Origin: Burkholderiales bacterium
GTDB taxonomy: Bacteria; Pseudomonadota; Gammaproteobacteria; Burkholderiales; Burkholderiaceae_C
DNA: 64,000 nucleotides
NCBI GenBank assembly: GCA_028872015.1
Contig: JAGWLO010000004.1
Coordinates: 21,281-85,280 of the forward strand
Direction: 5' to 3'
Shown: piece after piece, positions 36,934-47,292 of the stretch
How the letters are laid out: every line of letters starts with the position of its first letter
Numbering within the stretch: position 1 is the stretch's first letter
Translations under genes and position numbers: made by a program
The notes under the pieces: model-generated
The model's input: the letters and a program-made list of their open reading frames with translations, nothing else
Database searches by the model: none
What the model was told of the DNA's origin: nothing

Positions 36934-37383
36934 ATGAAACTCCCCCCGATCCTGGCCGCCCTGCTGCTGGCCACCGCCGGAGCGGCGCAGGCCGATGCCG
37001 AGGCTGGCCTGCGCCACTGCCGCGCCCTGGGCGATGCCGGCGCCCGCCTGGCCTGCTACGACGCGCTGCCGATCGACGCGCAGCCCGCGGCCCCGCCCGC
37101 CGCGCCGACGCTGGCGCAGCAGCAAGCGGCGTTCGGCCTGCCGCAGTCGCCGTCCACCCAGCTGCAGGAAGTCACCAGCTTCATTCCCGGCCACTTCGAG
37201 GGCTGGGACCCGGGCACGCGCATCACGCTGGGCAACGGTCAGGTGTGGCAGATCACCGACGACACCTCGGCCGCCTACGAGCTGGACAACCCGCGCGTCA
37301 CGGTGCGCCGCGCCGCCTTCGGCAGCTTCATGCTCGACATCGAAGGCGCACGCCGCACGCCGCGGGCGCGCCGGCTGCGATAA
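36934..37383 (+). CDS. Small exported protein of unknown function
   Basis: A 149-residue protein that I do not recognise. It begins with a clear Sec signal peptide ([22 protein letters not shown], cleavage likely after AQA). The mature part starts with a pair of cysteines in [18 protein letters not shown], a segment also seen at the start of several periplasmic proteins including VasI-like ones, where the cysteines probably form a disulfide. A Pro/Ala linker follows, then a beta-rich domain with [12 protein letters not shown] and a basic end ([10 protein letters not shown]). The ATG at 36934 follows from the signal peptide. The gene lies between metG (divergent) and apbC, 53 bases ahead of the latter on the same strand. 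Confidence 0.75.
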   Translation: MKLPPILAALLLATAGAAQADAEAGLRHCRALGDAGARLACYDALPIDAQPAAPPAAPTLAQQQAAFGLPQSPSTQLQEVTSFIPGHFEGWDPGTRITLGNGQVWQITDDTSAAYELDNPRVTVRRAAFGSFMLDIEGARRTPRARRLR

Positions 37384-37436
37384 GGCGCCGCGCCGAGGCC
37401 CGCGCTAGACTGCGCCGCCCCCGACACCGCCGGACC

Positions 37437-38534
37437 ATGACCACCGCCCCCACCGAAGCCGCGCTGCTGCAAGCGCTCCAGACCGTCGTCGACCCCAACA
37501 CCGGGCGCGATGTCGTCGGCGCGCGCGCCATCGACAACCTGCGCCTCGACGGCGCCGATGTCTCGCTGCGGCTCACGCTGGGCTACCCCGGCCGCAGCCA
37601 GCATGCGGCGCTGCGCAAGGCGCTGGTGGCGGCGGCGCGCAGCGTGCCCGGGGTGGGCAACGTCAGCGTCGAGATCGTCACGCGCATCGCCGCGCACGCG
37701 GTGCAGCGCGGCGTGCAGCTGCTGCCCAAGGTGAAGAACGTGATCGCCGTGGCCTCGGGCAAGGGCGGCGTGGGCAAGAGCACCACGGCCGTCAATCTGG
37801 CACTGGCGCTGGCCGCCGAGGGTGCCAGCGTGGGCATCCTCGACGCCGACATCTACGGCCCCAGCCAGCCCATGATGATGGGCATCTCGGGCCGCCCCGA
37901 GAGCATCGACGGCACGACCATGGAGCCGCTGGAGAACTACGGCGTGCAGGTGATGTCGATCGGCTTCCTGATCGACGAGGACCAGGCCATGATCTGGCGC
38001 GGGCCGATGGCCACCCAGGCGCTGGACCAGCTGCTGCGCCAGACGAACTGGCGCGAGCTCGACTACCTGCTGGTCGACATGCCGCCCGGCACCGGCGACA
38101 TCGCGCTGACCCTCAGCCAGCGTGTGCCGCTGACCGGCGCCGTGATCGTGACCACGCCGCAGGACATCGCGCTGCTCGATGCGAAGAAGGGCCTGAAGAT
38201 GTTCGAGAAGGTGGGCGTGCCCATCCTGGGCATCGTCGAGAACATGGCCGTCTACCACTGCCCGGCCTGCGGCCACGTCGAGCACATCTTCGGCGCCGAC
38301 GGCGGCCGCAGGATGGCGGCCGACTACGGCGTCGACTACCTCGGCGGCCTGCCGCTGACGCTGAGCATCCGCGAGCACGCCGACGGCGGCCGCCCCAGCG
38401 TGGTGGCCGACCCCGAGGGCGAGATCGCCGCCACCTACAAGGCCGTGGCGCGCCAGATCGCGGTGAAGATCGCCCTGAAGGCGAAGGACTTCTCGGCCAA
38501 GTTCCCGACGATCACGGTCTCGAAGTCGACCTGA
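37437..38534 (+). CDS. apbC: Mrp/ApbC-family iron-sulfur cluster carrier ATPase
   Basis: A 365-residue P-loop ATPase that carries and delivers [4Fe-4S] clusters to target enzymes in the cytoplasm. The N-terminal MIP18/DUF59-like domain covers about residues 1-90. The deviant Walker A is SGKGGVGKSTTAVNLA (about residue 105), followed by DADIYGPSQPMMMG, the switch DMPPGTGDIAL and the C-terminal cluster-binding CPACG (CxxC) motif after ENMAVYH. All residues needed for cluster binding are visible. Several clients in this window (the two formate dehydrogenases, the polyferredoxin) are iron-sulfur proteins, but the gene is 9 kb from them. A TAGACT sequence lies about 25 bases before the start. Confidence 0.95.
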   Translation: MTTAPTEAALLQALQTVVDPNTGRDVVGARAIDNLRLDGADVSLRLTLGYPGRSQHAALRKALVAAARSVPGVGNVSVEIVTRIAAHAVQRGVQLLPKVKNVIAVASGKGGVGKSTTAVNLALALAAEGASVGILDADIYGPSQPMMMGISGRPESIDGTTMEPLENYGVQVMSIGFLIDEDQAMIWRGPMATQALDQLLRQTNWRELDYLLVDMPPGTGDIALTLSQRVPLTGAVIVTTPQDIALLDAKKGLKMFEKVGVPILGIVENMAVYHCPACGHVEHIFGADGGRRMAADYGVDYLGGLPLTLSIREHADGGRPSVVADPEGEIAATYKAVARQIAVKIALKAKDFSAKFPTITVSKST

Positions 38535-38546
38535 CCGCGCCGTCCG

Positions 38547-38563
38547 CCCCGGCCGCACCGGGG
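38547..38563. terminator. Hairpin between convergent apbC and the lipoprotein gene
   Basis: CCCCGG-CCGCA-CCGGGG forms a 6-bp stem in the 39-base gap between the two stop codons. There is no T tract. Confidence 0.4.
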
Positions 38564-38573
38564 TGGGCCGCGC

Positions 38574-40664
38574 TCAATACCGCAGCAGCTTGGCCACCGC
38601 CGCGGTGGTCAGCGGGTCGGCGCTGGTCACGCCGTTGGTGCTGGGCATCGCCAGGAAGGCGTTGAGATCCAGCACCACCACCTGGTAGCCGGACAGGTAG
38701 CCGTTCAGCACGAAGCCGTACGGCTTGCCCTGAATGTTGAAGGCGCCCACCGTGTGCGGGTCGTGCGGCCCGAAGCTGTAGCTCGAGGAGGGTGCGGCGA
38801 CGAAGCTGCTGAAGCCCAGCCAGTTGGCGTTGGCCGGGTTGTCGATCACGCCCACGCCCAGCCCGCGGCCTTCGCCGACGAAGAGCGCCGTGTGCGAGAC
38901 GCCGTCGATGGCCGAGCCGGAGAAGGCTCCGCCGGCGGTGAAGTTCTTGAAGACGGCTCCGCTCGGGATCGTGCCCACGGCCGCACTGCTGCCCGAGGGT
39001 GTGGTGTAGGTCAGCAGTCCGATCTGCCGGTTGCCCTCGGGCGTCATCACCGCGACCTGGTAGCTGCTGTCCAGCGCCACGCCGTCGATCTCGAACGGCG
39101 TCCAGCCGTTGATCAGTTGCGACCAGGCCGTGGCGTCCATCGTGTAGGCGCGAGCTTCGGCCAGGTTGTAGATGACCAAGGTGCCGGCGTCGTAGTCGGG
39201 CGTGTACACGATGTCGCGCGCCGGATCGCCGCCCAGGTTCTCGTTGATCTGGGTGCCCGCCGGTTGCGCAATGCTCACCGGCGCCGCCTTCAGGTTGCTC
39301 GGGTCCAGGCCCAACAGGCCGTCGCCCGTGGCGAGCCAGATCTTGTTGCGCACGCCGTCGGCGATGCCGCCGGCGATCGATGCCGTGGCGCCCGAGAAGC
39401 CGGTCGTGCGGGTGATGGTCAAGGTGGCGGTGTCGGCGACCGCGCCGTCCGTGAGGTTCACGGCCACCACCGTGCGGCTGCGATAGCTGTAGAGCAGCGC
39501 GAACACTTTGGCCCCGCTGGCGGTGTTGATCGGCGTGGGGTCGATCACGATGCCGTCCAGCGAAGAGAAGTAGGTGCCGCCGGCCGACACCATCACCGCG
39601 CTGTTGATGGAAGCGACCTTGGTGGCCACCGGGTTGGCCGGGTCGCTCATGTCGAGCTTGACCAGGCCGTCGCCGCGGGCGGCGAAGTAGATCTGCGTGC
39701 CTGCGGCCTGGGTCTGCAGCGGCGCGATCGAGCCTGAGCTGCCGATGGCCACGCCTGCCGATTGCGCCGACACCTGCAGCGCACCCGAGATCGAGGTGGT
39801 GGCGCCGGCGTAGACGGGATGGCTGTTGCCGAAGGCGTTGGCCGCGCCCGACCACTGGGTGGTGAAGAGGCTGGCCGAGAGCGTGCCGCCGCCCGTGAGC
39901 GTGATGGGCTGGCCGTTCTTCAGGCCGTCGAGCTTGCCGTCGGCGGCATCGTCCTGCAGGGCCTGGTACAGCACCGCCGGCGACAGTGCGGTGTTGGCGC
40001 GCAGCTGCTCCAGCGTGCCGGCCAGGGCGGCGATGAGCCAGCCGTTGCCCGTCGTGGCGTTGGGGTCGCCGGACACTGCGGAAGGGTCGGCACTGAGTGC
40101 GGCCAGGCCGAACAGGGCGTTGACCTTGCTGGTGGCGCTGGCCTGGGCGGTCGCCACCGGGCCGGCCTGCTGGCCGAGCAGGTTGGCCGTGGCCGCCGCG
40201 ATGGCGGTGGTCAGCGGCGTGAGCTGGGCCGTGTTGGCACCGGCAGCCACGCTGGGCAGCAGGGTGCTCAGGCTGCCCAGGGTCTGGGTCGAGCCATCGG
40301 CTTCGCTGGTATAGCTGCCACCGGTGGCCACGATGAGCACGGGCCCGCTGGGCAGGCTGGCCACCGACAGCGTGTAGTGGCCTTGTGCATCGCTCGTGGT
40401 CGTCGCCAGCGCGGCGCCGGTAGCGCGGCCCTGGGCGTCGGCGGCAAACAGGGAGACGGTGCTTCCGCCCACCGGGGCCGCGTAGATGCTGCCACTGACG
40501 GTGATGGCCTGGGTCGTGGGGCCGGACGCTGCCGCCACGGGTGCGGCCGGTGCGGCGCCGGCGTCGGGCACGCTGCTGCTGTCGAGCCAGCACCCCCCCA
40601 AGGTCAGCAGGGCGGGGGTGCCTATCAGGGTCCAGAGAGAGAGACGGAGTGGGCGGGTGAGCAT
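38574..40664 (-). CDS. Large predicted lipoprotein of unknown function
   Basis: A 696-residue protein with a lipoprotein signal: basic start MLTRPLR, hydrophobic stretch and lipobox LGGC with the acylated cysteine at residue 25. A carboxypeptidase-regulatory-like beta-sandwich (about 55-130; GSIYAAPVGGSTVSLFAAD) precedes a helical Ala/Thr-rich segment and a long C-terminal region of repeating beta strands (from about 300), which suggests a propeller, e.g. repeats around GLVKLDMSDPANP, IWLATGDGLLGLDPS and VVVLDLNAF. Its Ser/Thr/Ala/Gly-rich composition is unlike its neighbours. The start at 40664 has a strong Shine-Dalgarno (AGGAGG, eight bases upstream). It stands alone between apbC and a sensor kinase gene. 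The function is unknown; it is probably exposed on the outer membrane. Confidence 0.85.
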   Translation of the reverse strand: MLTRPLRLSLWTLIGTPALLTLGGCWLDSSSVPDAGAAPAAPVAAASGPTTQAITVSGSIYAAPVGGSTVSLFAADAQGRATGAALATTTSDAQGHYTLSVASLPSGPVLIVATGGSYTSEADGSTQTLGSLSTLLPSVAAGANTAQLTPLTTAIAAATANLLGQQAGPVATAQASATSKVNALFGLAALSADPSAVSGDPNATTGNGWLIAALAGTLEQLRANTALSPAVLYQALQDDAADGKLDGLKNGQPITLTGGGTLSASLFTTQWSGAANAFGNSHPVYAGATTSISGALQVSAQSAGVAIGSSGSIAPLQTQAAGTQIYFAARGDGLVKLDMSDPANPVATKVASINSAVMVSAGGTYFSSLDGIVIDPTPINTASGAKVFALLYSYRSRTVVAVNLTDGAVADTATLTITRTTGFSGATASIAGGIADGVRNKIWLATGDGLLGLDPSNLKAAPVSIAQPAGTQINENLGGDPARDIVYTPDYDAGTLVIYNLAEARAYTMDATAWSQLINGWTPFEIDGVALDSSYQVAVMTPEGNRQIGLLTYTTPSGSSAAVGTIPSGAVFKNFTAGGAFSGSAIDGVSHTALFVGEGRGLGVGVIDNPANANWLGFSSFVAAPSSSYSFGPHDPHTVGAFNIQGKPYGFVLNGYLSGYQVVVLDLNAFLAMPSTNGVTSADPLTTAAVAKLLRY

Positions 40665-40835
40665 CGAGAGGCCTCCTGGCTGAGGGGGTGGCACGCAGCA
40701 GGTGCCGGTTGCCGCCGGCCACTCCGGGCCTTGCCCCGGTGCCAGCGATCGGGGCACTCTACGAGGCGGGCTGTGCCGCCACATCCTCTCGCCAGGGGGT
40801 CTGGCACCTGCGCGGTTCGAGGTGCGCGCGCCCGC

Positions 40836-42871
40836 TCAGACCGGGCCCCCGCGCAGCCGCACCGTGAACACCGCGCCGCGAGGACCGTTCGCGGCCGTGA
40901 TGTCGCCGCCGTAGCGCTCCACCAGCGTGCGGCTGATCCACAGGCCCAGGCCTGTGCCGTCGCGGCGGCGGGTGACAAAGGGCTCGAACAGGCGCGGCAG
41001 CAGGTCGGGCGGCAGACCGGGGCCGCTGTCGGCGATGCGGAGTTCCACCGCATCGTCGCCCACGTCGGCGCTGGCCAGGCCCAGCGTGCCACCCTCGGGC
41101 ATGGCCTGCAGCGCGTTCACCATCAGGTTGACCAGCACCTGCTGCAGCTCGTGGCGGTTGATCGCCGGGCGGCGCGTGGCGCGGCAGTCGCGCTGCACCG
41201 CCACGCCGCCGCGCGCGATCTGGTGCCGCGCCAGCAGCAGGCAGTCCTCGAGCAGTTGCGCGGTGTCGACCGGCTCGACGTAGCCGGCGAACTCCGAGGG
41301 TCGCGCGTACTGCAGCAGCTGGGTCACGATGAGCCGCATGCGCTCGATCTGGCCGTCGATCAGCGCCAGCTCGGGCTGCACCCCGGCCGCGCCCGCGCCC
41401 AGCAGTTCGCGCACCAGGTCGAGGTTGCCCTGGATGACCGCGATCGGGTTGTTGATCTCGTGCGCGATCGAGGCCGTCAGCTGGCCTACCGTGGCCAGTT
41501 TCTCGCTCTTGCGCAGCCGGCGCTGGGCCTGCTCGAGCGCGCCGGTGCGCTCGCCCACCTTGGCGTCGAGTTCGGCGTTCCAGCGCTGCAGCTGGCGCGT
41601 GTCGTCCTCGATCGTCTGCAGCAGGCCGTCGAGATGCCCCGCCAGGCGGCCGATCTCGTCGCCGCTGGCCACGGGGCCCACGCGCGCATGCAGCGCGCCC
41701 GCCTGCACGCGGCGCATCGTGGCTTCCATCCGCTCCAGCGGCCCGAAGATCGCGCGCGCCCAGCGCAGCGAGACGAAGGCCGCCACCAGCATCACGCCGA
41801 CGAACATGGCGCCGATGCCGGCCAGCGCGGCGATCTTGATCTCGCGGAACGGCCGCTCCAGGAGGCCCACGTACAGGATGCCCACGCGGCGGCCGGCGCG
41901 GTCGGCCAGCGGCTCGTAGCCCGACACGTACCAGTTGTCCACCACGAAAGCACGGTCGAGCCAGGTCTGGCCGCGGCCGAGGACGGCGTCGCGCACGTCG
42001 GCGCTGACGCGCGTGCCGATGGCGCGGTCGCCGCTGCTGGCGCCGGCGAACAGGCGCACGTTGGTGCTGATGCGCACGTCGCCCAGGAACAGCGTGGCCG
42101 TGCCGCGGCTGCCCCACTGCGCGAAGGGCAGCGAGCCGGGGGGATAGACGATCTGGTTGATGTGGTCGATGAAGGGCAGGTTGCGGTTGAGCAGCACCCC
42201 GCCGCACAGCCGCCCGAGCAGCCGGCCGTCGGGCGCCAGCACCTGGCGCGTGGACAGGAGCACCAGCGCCCGGTCCTCGACCCGGTGCGCGGTGGGCGCG
42301 GCGTTGCGCGTGGGCAGCAGCGTCACCGCCACGCGCGGGCGCAGTGCCGGCGGCAGCACCTCCTGCTGGTCGGGCTGCAGCAGCTCGACGCTGGTGGCGT
42401 CGGCGCCGTTGCCGGCGGCCAGGGCTGCCGCGGCCCCGCGCTCGCCGGGCGCCAGCGGCCCGCCGTTGCGCGCCACGAGGCGGCCCTGCGGGTCGCGCAG
42501 CGCGATGAAGTCCAGCCGCTGGCGCTGTGCCAGGCCGTCCAGCAGCGGCCCGAGCCGCTGCGGCGCGCCGGCCTGCGGGCCGGTCAGCAGGCCCACCAGC
42601 GCCTGCGAGCCGGCCACCGCGTCGATGCTGGTGCCGACGCTCCCCAGCACGCTGTTGAAGTAGCCGTCGGCCACGGCCAGGTCGGCGCGCACCTTGGCCA
42701 GCAGGAGGCGGTCGAAGGCGGCATTGCCCCACCACAGCAGGCCCGCGCCCAGCAGCGGCAGCACGCCCAGCAGCGGCAGCAGCACCAGCGCCAGCAGCTT
42801 GCTGCGGATCGACCAGCCCGGGCCGCGCCGCGGCGCGGCGCCGCCGCCGCCGGAGTGCGCGGCCGGCGCGC

Positions 42872-42875
<4 letters not shown>
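40836..42875 (-). CDS. Cache-domain sensor histidine kinase, probable CTG start
   Basis: A membrane kinase of about 679 residues. TM1 (LLALVLLPLLGVLPLLGAGLLWW) is followed by a 250-residue periplasmic region ending in WYVSGYEPLADRAGRRVGILYVGL, the pattern of single-cache domains that bind small carboxylates. Then come TM2, a HAMP linker (FGPLERMEATMRRVQAGAL), a coiled coil and a kinase core with H box LTASIAHEINNPIAV, N box NLMVNALQAMP and GTGLGLWISRTLVERYGG. No ATG, GTG or TTG lies between the regulator stop and TM1. A CTG at 42875 overlaps the regulator TGA (CTGA), which I take as the start. The regulator and this kinase form an operon, divergent from an OFA transporter, so an organic acid signal is plausible. 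Confidence 0.87.
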
Positions 42876-44296
<1,421 letters not shown>

Positions 44297-44365
44297 GGTG
44301 CGCGCGCCCGGGATTGTAGGCAGCGTGGCGGGCCCGGCGCCCCCGGCTCGGGCGGTGCGGGGCAG

Positions 44366-44394
44366 CAACTTGTCGCACCGGCGACGACAAGTTG
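44366..44394. promoter_or_regulatory. Inverted repeat, candidate operator between the NtrC-type regulator and the OFA transporter
   Basis: CAACTTGTCG and CGACAAGTTG form a perfect 10-bp inverted repeat with a 9-base spacer. It lies in the 254-base divergent gap, 70 bases from the regulator start and 157 from the transporter start. It is unusually AT-rich in its arms for this DNA. Dyads of this size are typical binding sites of dimeric NtrC-family regulators. No sigma-54 -24/-12 promoter is visible in the gap. Confidence 0.6.
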
Positions 44395-44550
44395 ACGCGC
44401 CGGGTCGGGGTCGCCCTGAATGGCGGATGCGGCGCCGCTGCGCTGTCATCGGCATTGGCGGCAGTCCGGTTCCGTCGTTGGGCCGGGCGCCGCCCGCCGC
44501 CGGCCCCGGCCGGAAGGTGCGCCCGATCGATGCAAACGAAGGAGCAGAGC

Positions 44551-46200
44551 ATGTCCACAGTGCTGGCAGACGGCAGTGCGACCCCGGCCGACGCAGGTTG
44601 GCTGAGCCGTGAAAGAACCCTGGCCGGGCCCGGCTTCAACCGATGGCTGGTGCCGCCCTGCGCTTTGGCCATCCACCTGTGCATCGGCATGGCCTACGGC
44701 TTCTCGGTGTTCTGGCTGCCGATGGCCAAGCTGCTGAAGGTGGCCGATCCGGCGCAGTGCAAGGCGCAGAGCCTGGCCAGCGAACTGTTCACCACCAGTT
44801 GCAACTGGTCGGTGCCGGCGGTGAGCCTGACCTTCACGCTGTTCATCGTGATGCTGGGCATCTCGGCCGCGCTCTGGGGCGGCTGGCTCGAGCACGCCGG
44901 CCCGCGCAAGGCCGGCTTCATCGCCGCGCTGTGCTGGGGCGGCGGCATGATCCTGGGCGGCATCGGCGTGGCGATGCACCAGCTGTGGCTGCTCTGGCTG
45001 GGCTGCGGCATCCTGGGTGGGGTCGGCCAGGGGCTGGGCTACATCACGCCGGTGTCGACGCTGATCAAGTGGTTCCCCGACCGCCGTGGCATGGCCACCG
45101 GCTTCGCGATCATGGGCTATGGCGGCGGCGCCATGATCGGCGCGCCGATCGCGGTGGCGTTGATGAGCCACTTCGCCGCCGCCGACGGCACGCCGGGCGT
45201 GTCGAGCACGCTGATCGTGATGGGCGGCCTGTACTTCGTCGCCATGAGCGCGGGCGCCTTCGGCTTTCGCACCCCGCCGGCCGGCTGGCTGCCCGAGGGC
45301 TATCGGCCGGCGGCGAATGCCAAGGCCATGATCACCCAGCGCCACGTGCACCTGAGCCGGGCCTGGAAGACGCCGCAGTTCTGGCTCATCTGGGGCGTGC
45401 TGTGCCTGAACGTGACGGCCGGCATCGGCGTGATCTCGATGGCCTCGCCGATGCTGCAGGAGGTGTTCGGCACCAAGTTGCTGGGCCTGCCCGAGGGCGG
45501 CGCGTTGACGCCGGCGCAGAAGGCCGCCATCGTCGCCGCCGCCGCGGGGCTGGTGGGGCTGATCAGCCTGTTCAACAGCCTGGGCCGGCTGTTCTGGGCC
45601 TCGGTGTCCGATCACATCGGCCGCAAGGCCACCTACTACACGTTCTTCGTGCTCGGCATCGCGCTGTACAGCCTGATGCCCACGCTGGGCCATCTCGGGC
45701 TGGCGGCGGTGTTCGTGGTGGTGGTGTGCGCCATCCTCACCATGTACGGCGGCGGCTTCGCCACCGTGCCGGCCTACCTGGCCGACATGTTCGGCACCCA
45801 GATGGTGGGCGCGATCCACGGCCGGCTGCTCACGGCCTGGTCGGTGGCGGGCGTGATCGGCCCGGTGCTGATCGCCAACCTGCGCCAGACGCAGCTCGAC
45901 GCCGGCGTGCCCAGCAGCCTGGCCTACGACCGCACGCTGTACATCCTGGCCGGGCTGCTGGTGGTGGGTCTGCTGTGCAACCTGCTCGTGCGCCCGGTGG
46001 CCGAGCGGCACTACATGACCGATGCCGAGCTGGCGGCCGAGCGCGGCCTGAGCCACGAGGCGGCGGCCGGTGCGGGCGGCAACTCGACCGCCGCGCGCGG
46101 CGCCTTCGGCCTGGGCGGCGTGCTGGCCTGGCTGGCCGTGGGCATCCCGTTCCTCACCGGCGTGTGGATCGCGCTGCAGAAGGCGGCGGCGCTGTTCTGA
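44551..46200 (+). CDS. OFA-family MFS transporter (oxalate/formate antiporter type)
   Basis: A 549-residue major facilitator with 12 main membrane segments. It matches the oxalate:formate antiporter family: the N-terminal segment AIHLCIGMAYGFSVFWLP, an extended periplasmic loop before TM2, the stretch GILGGVGQGLGYITPVSTLIKWFPDRRGMATGFAIMGYGGGAMIG and NSLGRLFWASVSDHIGRK. A C-terminal extension adds one more hydrophobic segment. Members carry oxalate, formate or other monocarboxylates. The position between a cache sensor system and a formate dehydrogenase operon supports formate or oxalate as substrate, but this is inference. A GGAG ribosome site precedes the ATG at 44551. Confidence 0.88.
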   Translation: MSTVLADGSATPADAGWLSRERTLAGPGFNRWLVPPCALAIHLCIGMAYGFSVFWLPMAKLLKVADPAQCKAQSLASELFTTSCNWSVPAVSLTFTLFIVMLGISAALWGGWLEHAGPRKAGFIAALCWGGGMILGGIGVAMHQLWLLWLGCGILGGVGQGLGYITPVSTLIKWFPDRRGMATGFAIMGYGGGAMIGAPIAVALMSHFAAADGTPGVSSTLIVMGGLYFVAMSAGAFGFRTPPAGWLPEGYRPAANAKAMITQRHVHLSRAWKTPQFWLIWGVLCLNVTAGIGVISMASPMLQEVFGTKLLGLPEGGALTPAQKAAIVAAAAGLVGLISLFNSLGRLFWASVSDHIGRKATYYTFFVLGIALYSLMPTLGHLGLAAVFVVVVCAILTMYGGGFATVPAYLADMFGTQMVGAIHGRLLTAWSVAGVIGPVLIANLRQTQLDAGVPSSLAYDRTLYILAGLLVVGLLCNLLVRPVAERHYMTDAELAAERGLSHEAAAGAGGNSTAARGAFGLGGVLAWLAVGIPFLTGVWIALQKAAALF

Positions 46201-46238
46201 CGTGGCCGGGCGCGTGCGCGGCGATGTAGGCTCGCCGC

Positions 46239-47192
46239 GTGAACCTGATCGACGCCTACCGCTACCTCGCCGCCCTGCACCAGCACCGGCACTTCGGGCG
46301 TGCCGCGGCGGCCTGCCACATCACGCAGCCGGCGCTGTCGAACGCGCTGCGTGCGCTGGAACAGACCCTGGGCGCCTGCATCGTGCGGCGCGGCCGCCAG
46401 TACGAGGGCCTCACCGCCGAGGGCGAGCAGGTGCTGGCCACGGCGCAGCGCGTGCTGCACGAGCAGGAGTTGCTGCTGCAGCAGCTGGCCAGCCGGCCGG
46501 GACAGGTGCGGGGCCGGCTCGTCATCGGCAGCGTGCCCACGGCGCTGCCGATCGCCGCCCGCTTCGCGGCCCGCCTGGTCGAGCGCCAGCCCGGCCTGGT
46601 GCCGCAGCTGCGCTCGCTGTCGTCGCAAGAGCTCGAGACCGGGCTCGAATCCCTGGCCCTGGACCTGGCGCTGGGCTACACCGAACGGCTGGCCGGGACC
46701 GCCAGCGCCCGGCCGCGCCTGCGGGCCTGGCCGCAGTATCTGGAGCACTACCACCTGGTCACCTGCGAGGCCCAGGCCGCGCCCGGGCTGCGCCACGGCG
46801 CGCCGATGCGCTGGGCCGACGCGGCCGCGCTGCCGCTGGCGCTGCTGACGCCGGAGATGCACAACCGCGGCATCCTGGAGCAGGTGTTCCGCGGCCTCGG
46901 GCTGGCGCTGCGCCCGGCGCTGGAGACCAACTCGGTGCTGTCGCTGCTGGTGGCGGTGCAGTCGGGCACCTTCGCCGCCGTGTTGCCCGGAGCGCTGGTG
47001 GGTACGGCGGCCGGCGCGGCGGGGCTGCTGGCGCGGCGCCTGGTCGAGCCCGAGTTGCGCACGCCCATCGGCTTCATCGAGGCCGTGGCAGCGCGGCCCT
47101 CGCGCGCCCTGGAAGCCGCGCTCGCACTGGCGGTAGAGCCCGATTGGCTGGCCCATGCCGCGGCCCACAGCGGGCCGCTGAGGGCCCTCTGA
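46239..47192 (+). CDS. LysR-family transcriptional regulator of the formate dehydrogenase operon (FdsR-like position)
   Basis: A 317-residue regulator with the LysR winged helix (residues 1-60; FGRAAAACHITQPALSNALRALEQTLG) and a periplasmic-binding-protein-like effector domain (about 90-300). It begins with GTG at 46239, six bases after a TAGGCT box. It lies 100 bases upstream of the NAD-linked formate dehydrogenase genes on the same strand, like the LysR regulator FdsR in Cupriavidus fds operons, although that relationship rests on position. The unusual orientation (same strand as its presumed target) means it may be co-transcribed with it. The effector is unknown; formate or a precursor is the natural guess. 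Confidence 0.9.
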   Translation: MNLIDAYRYLAALHQHRHFGRAAAACHITQPALSNALRALEQTLGACIVRRGRQYEGLTAEGEQVLATAQRVLHEQELLLQQLASRPGQVRGRLVIGSVPTALPIAARFAARLVERQPGLVPQLRSLSSQELETGLESLALDLALGYTERLAGTASARPRLRAWPQYLEHYHLVTCEAQAAPGLRHGAPMRWADAAALPLALLTPEMHNRGILEQVFRGLGLALRPALETNSVLSLLVAVQSGTFAAVLPGALVGTAAGAAGLLARRLVEPELRTPIGFIEAVAARPSRALEAALALAVEPDWLAHAAAHSGPLRAL

Positions 47193-47292
47193 GCCGCGGC
47201 CTTGCGCGGCCACCATCACGGACGCGAATGGCCCGAATCGCAAATCCCATTGGACGCCGCAGGCCCGCGCCCCCGATAGTCGGAACCCGACC

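Noticed and set aside
44395..44550. A sigma-54 promoter for the OFA transporter
   Set aside because: No TGGC-N8-TTGC type element with correct spacing was found, and the neighbouring regulator lacks GAFTGA.
47227..47251. AATGG-N15-CCATT dyad upstream of the formate dehydrogenase genes as a LysR binding site
   Set aside because: The arms are only five bases and do not contain a convincing T-N11-A core; too weak to list as a feature.
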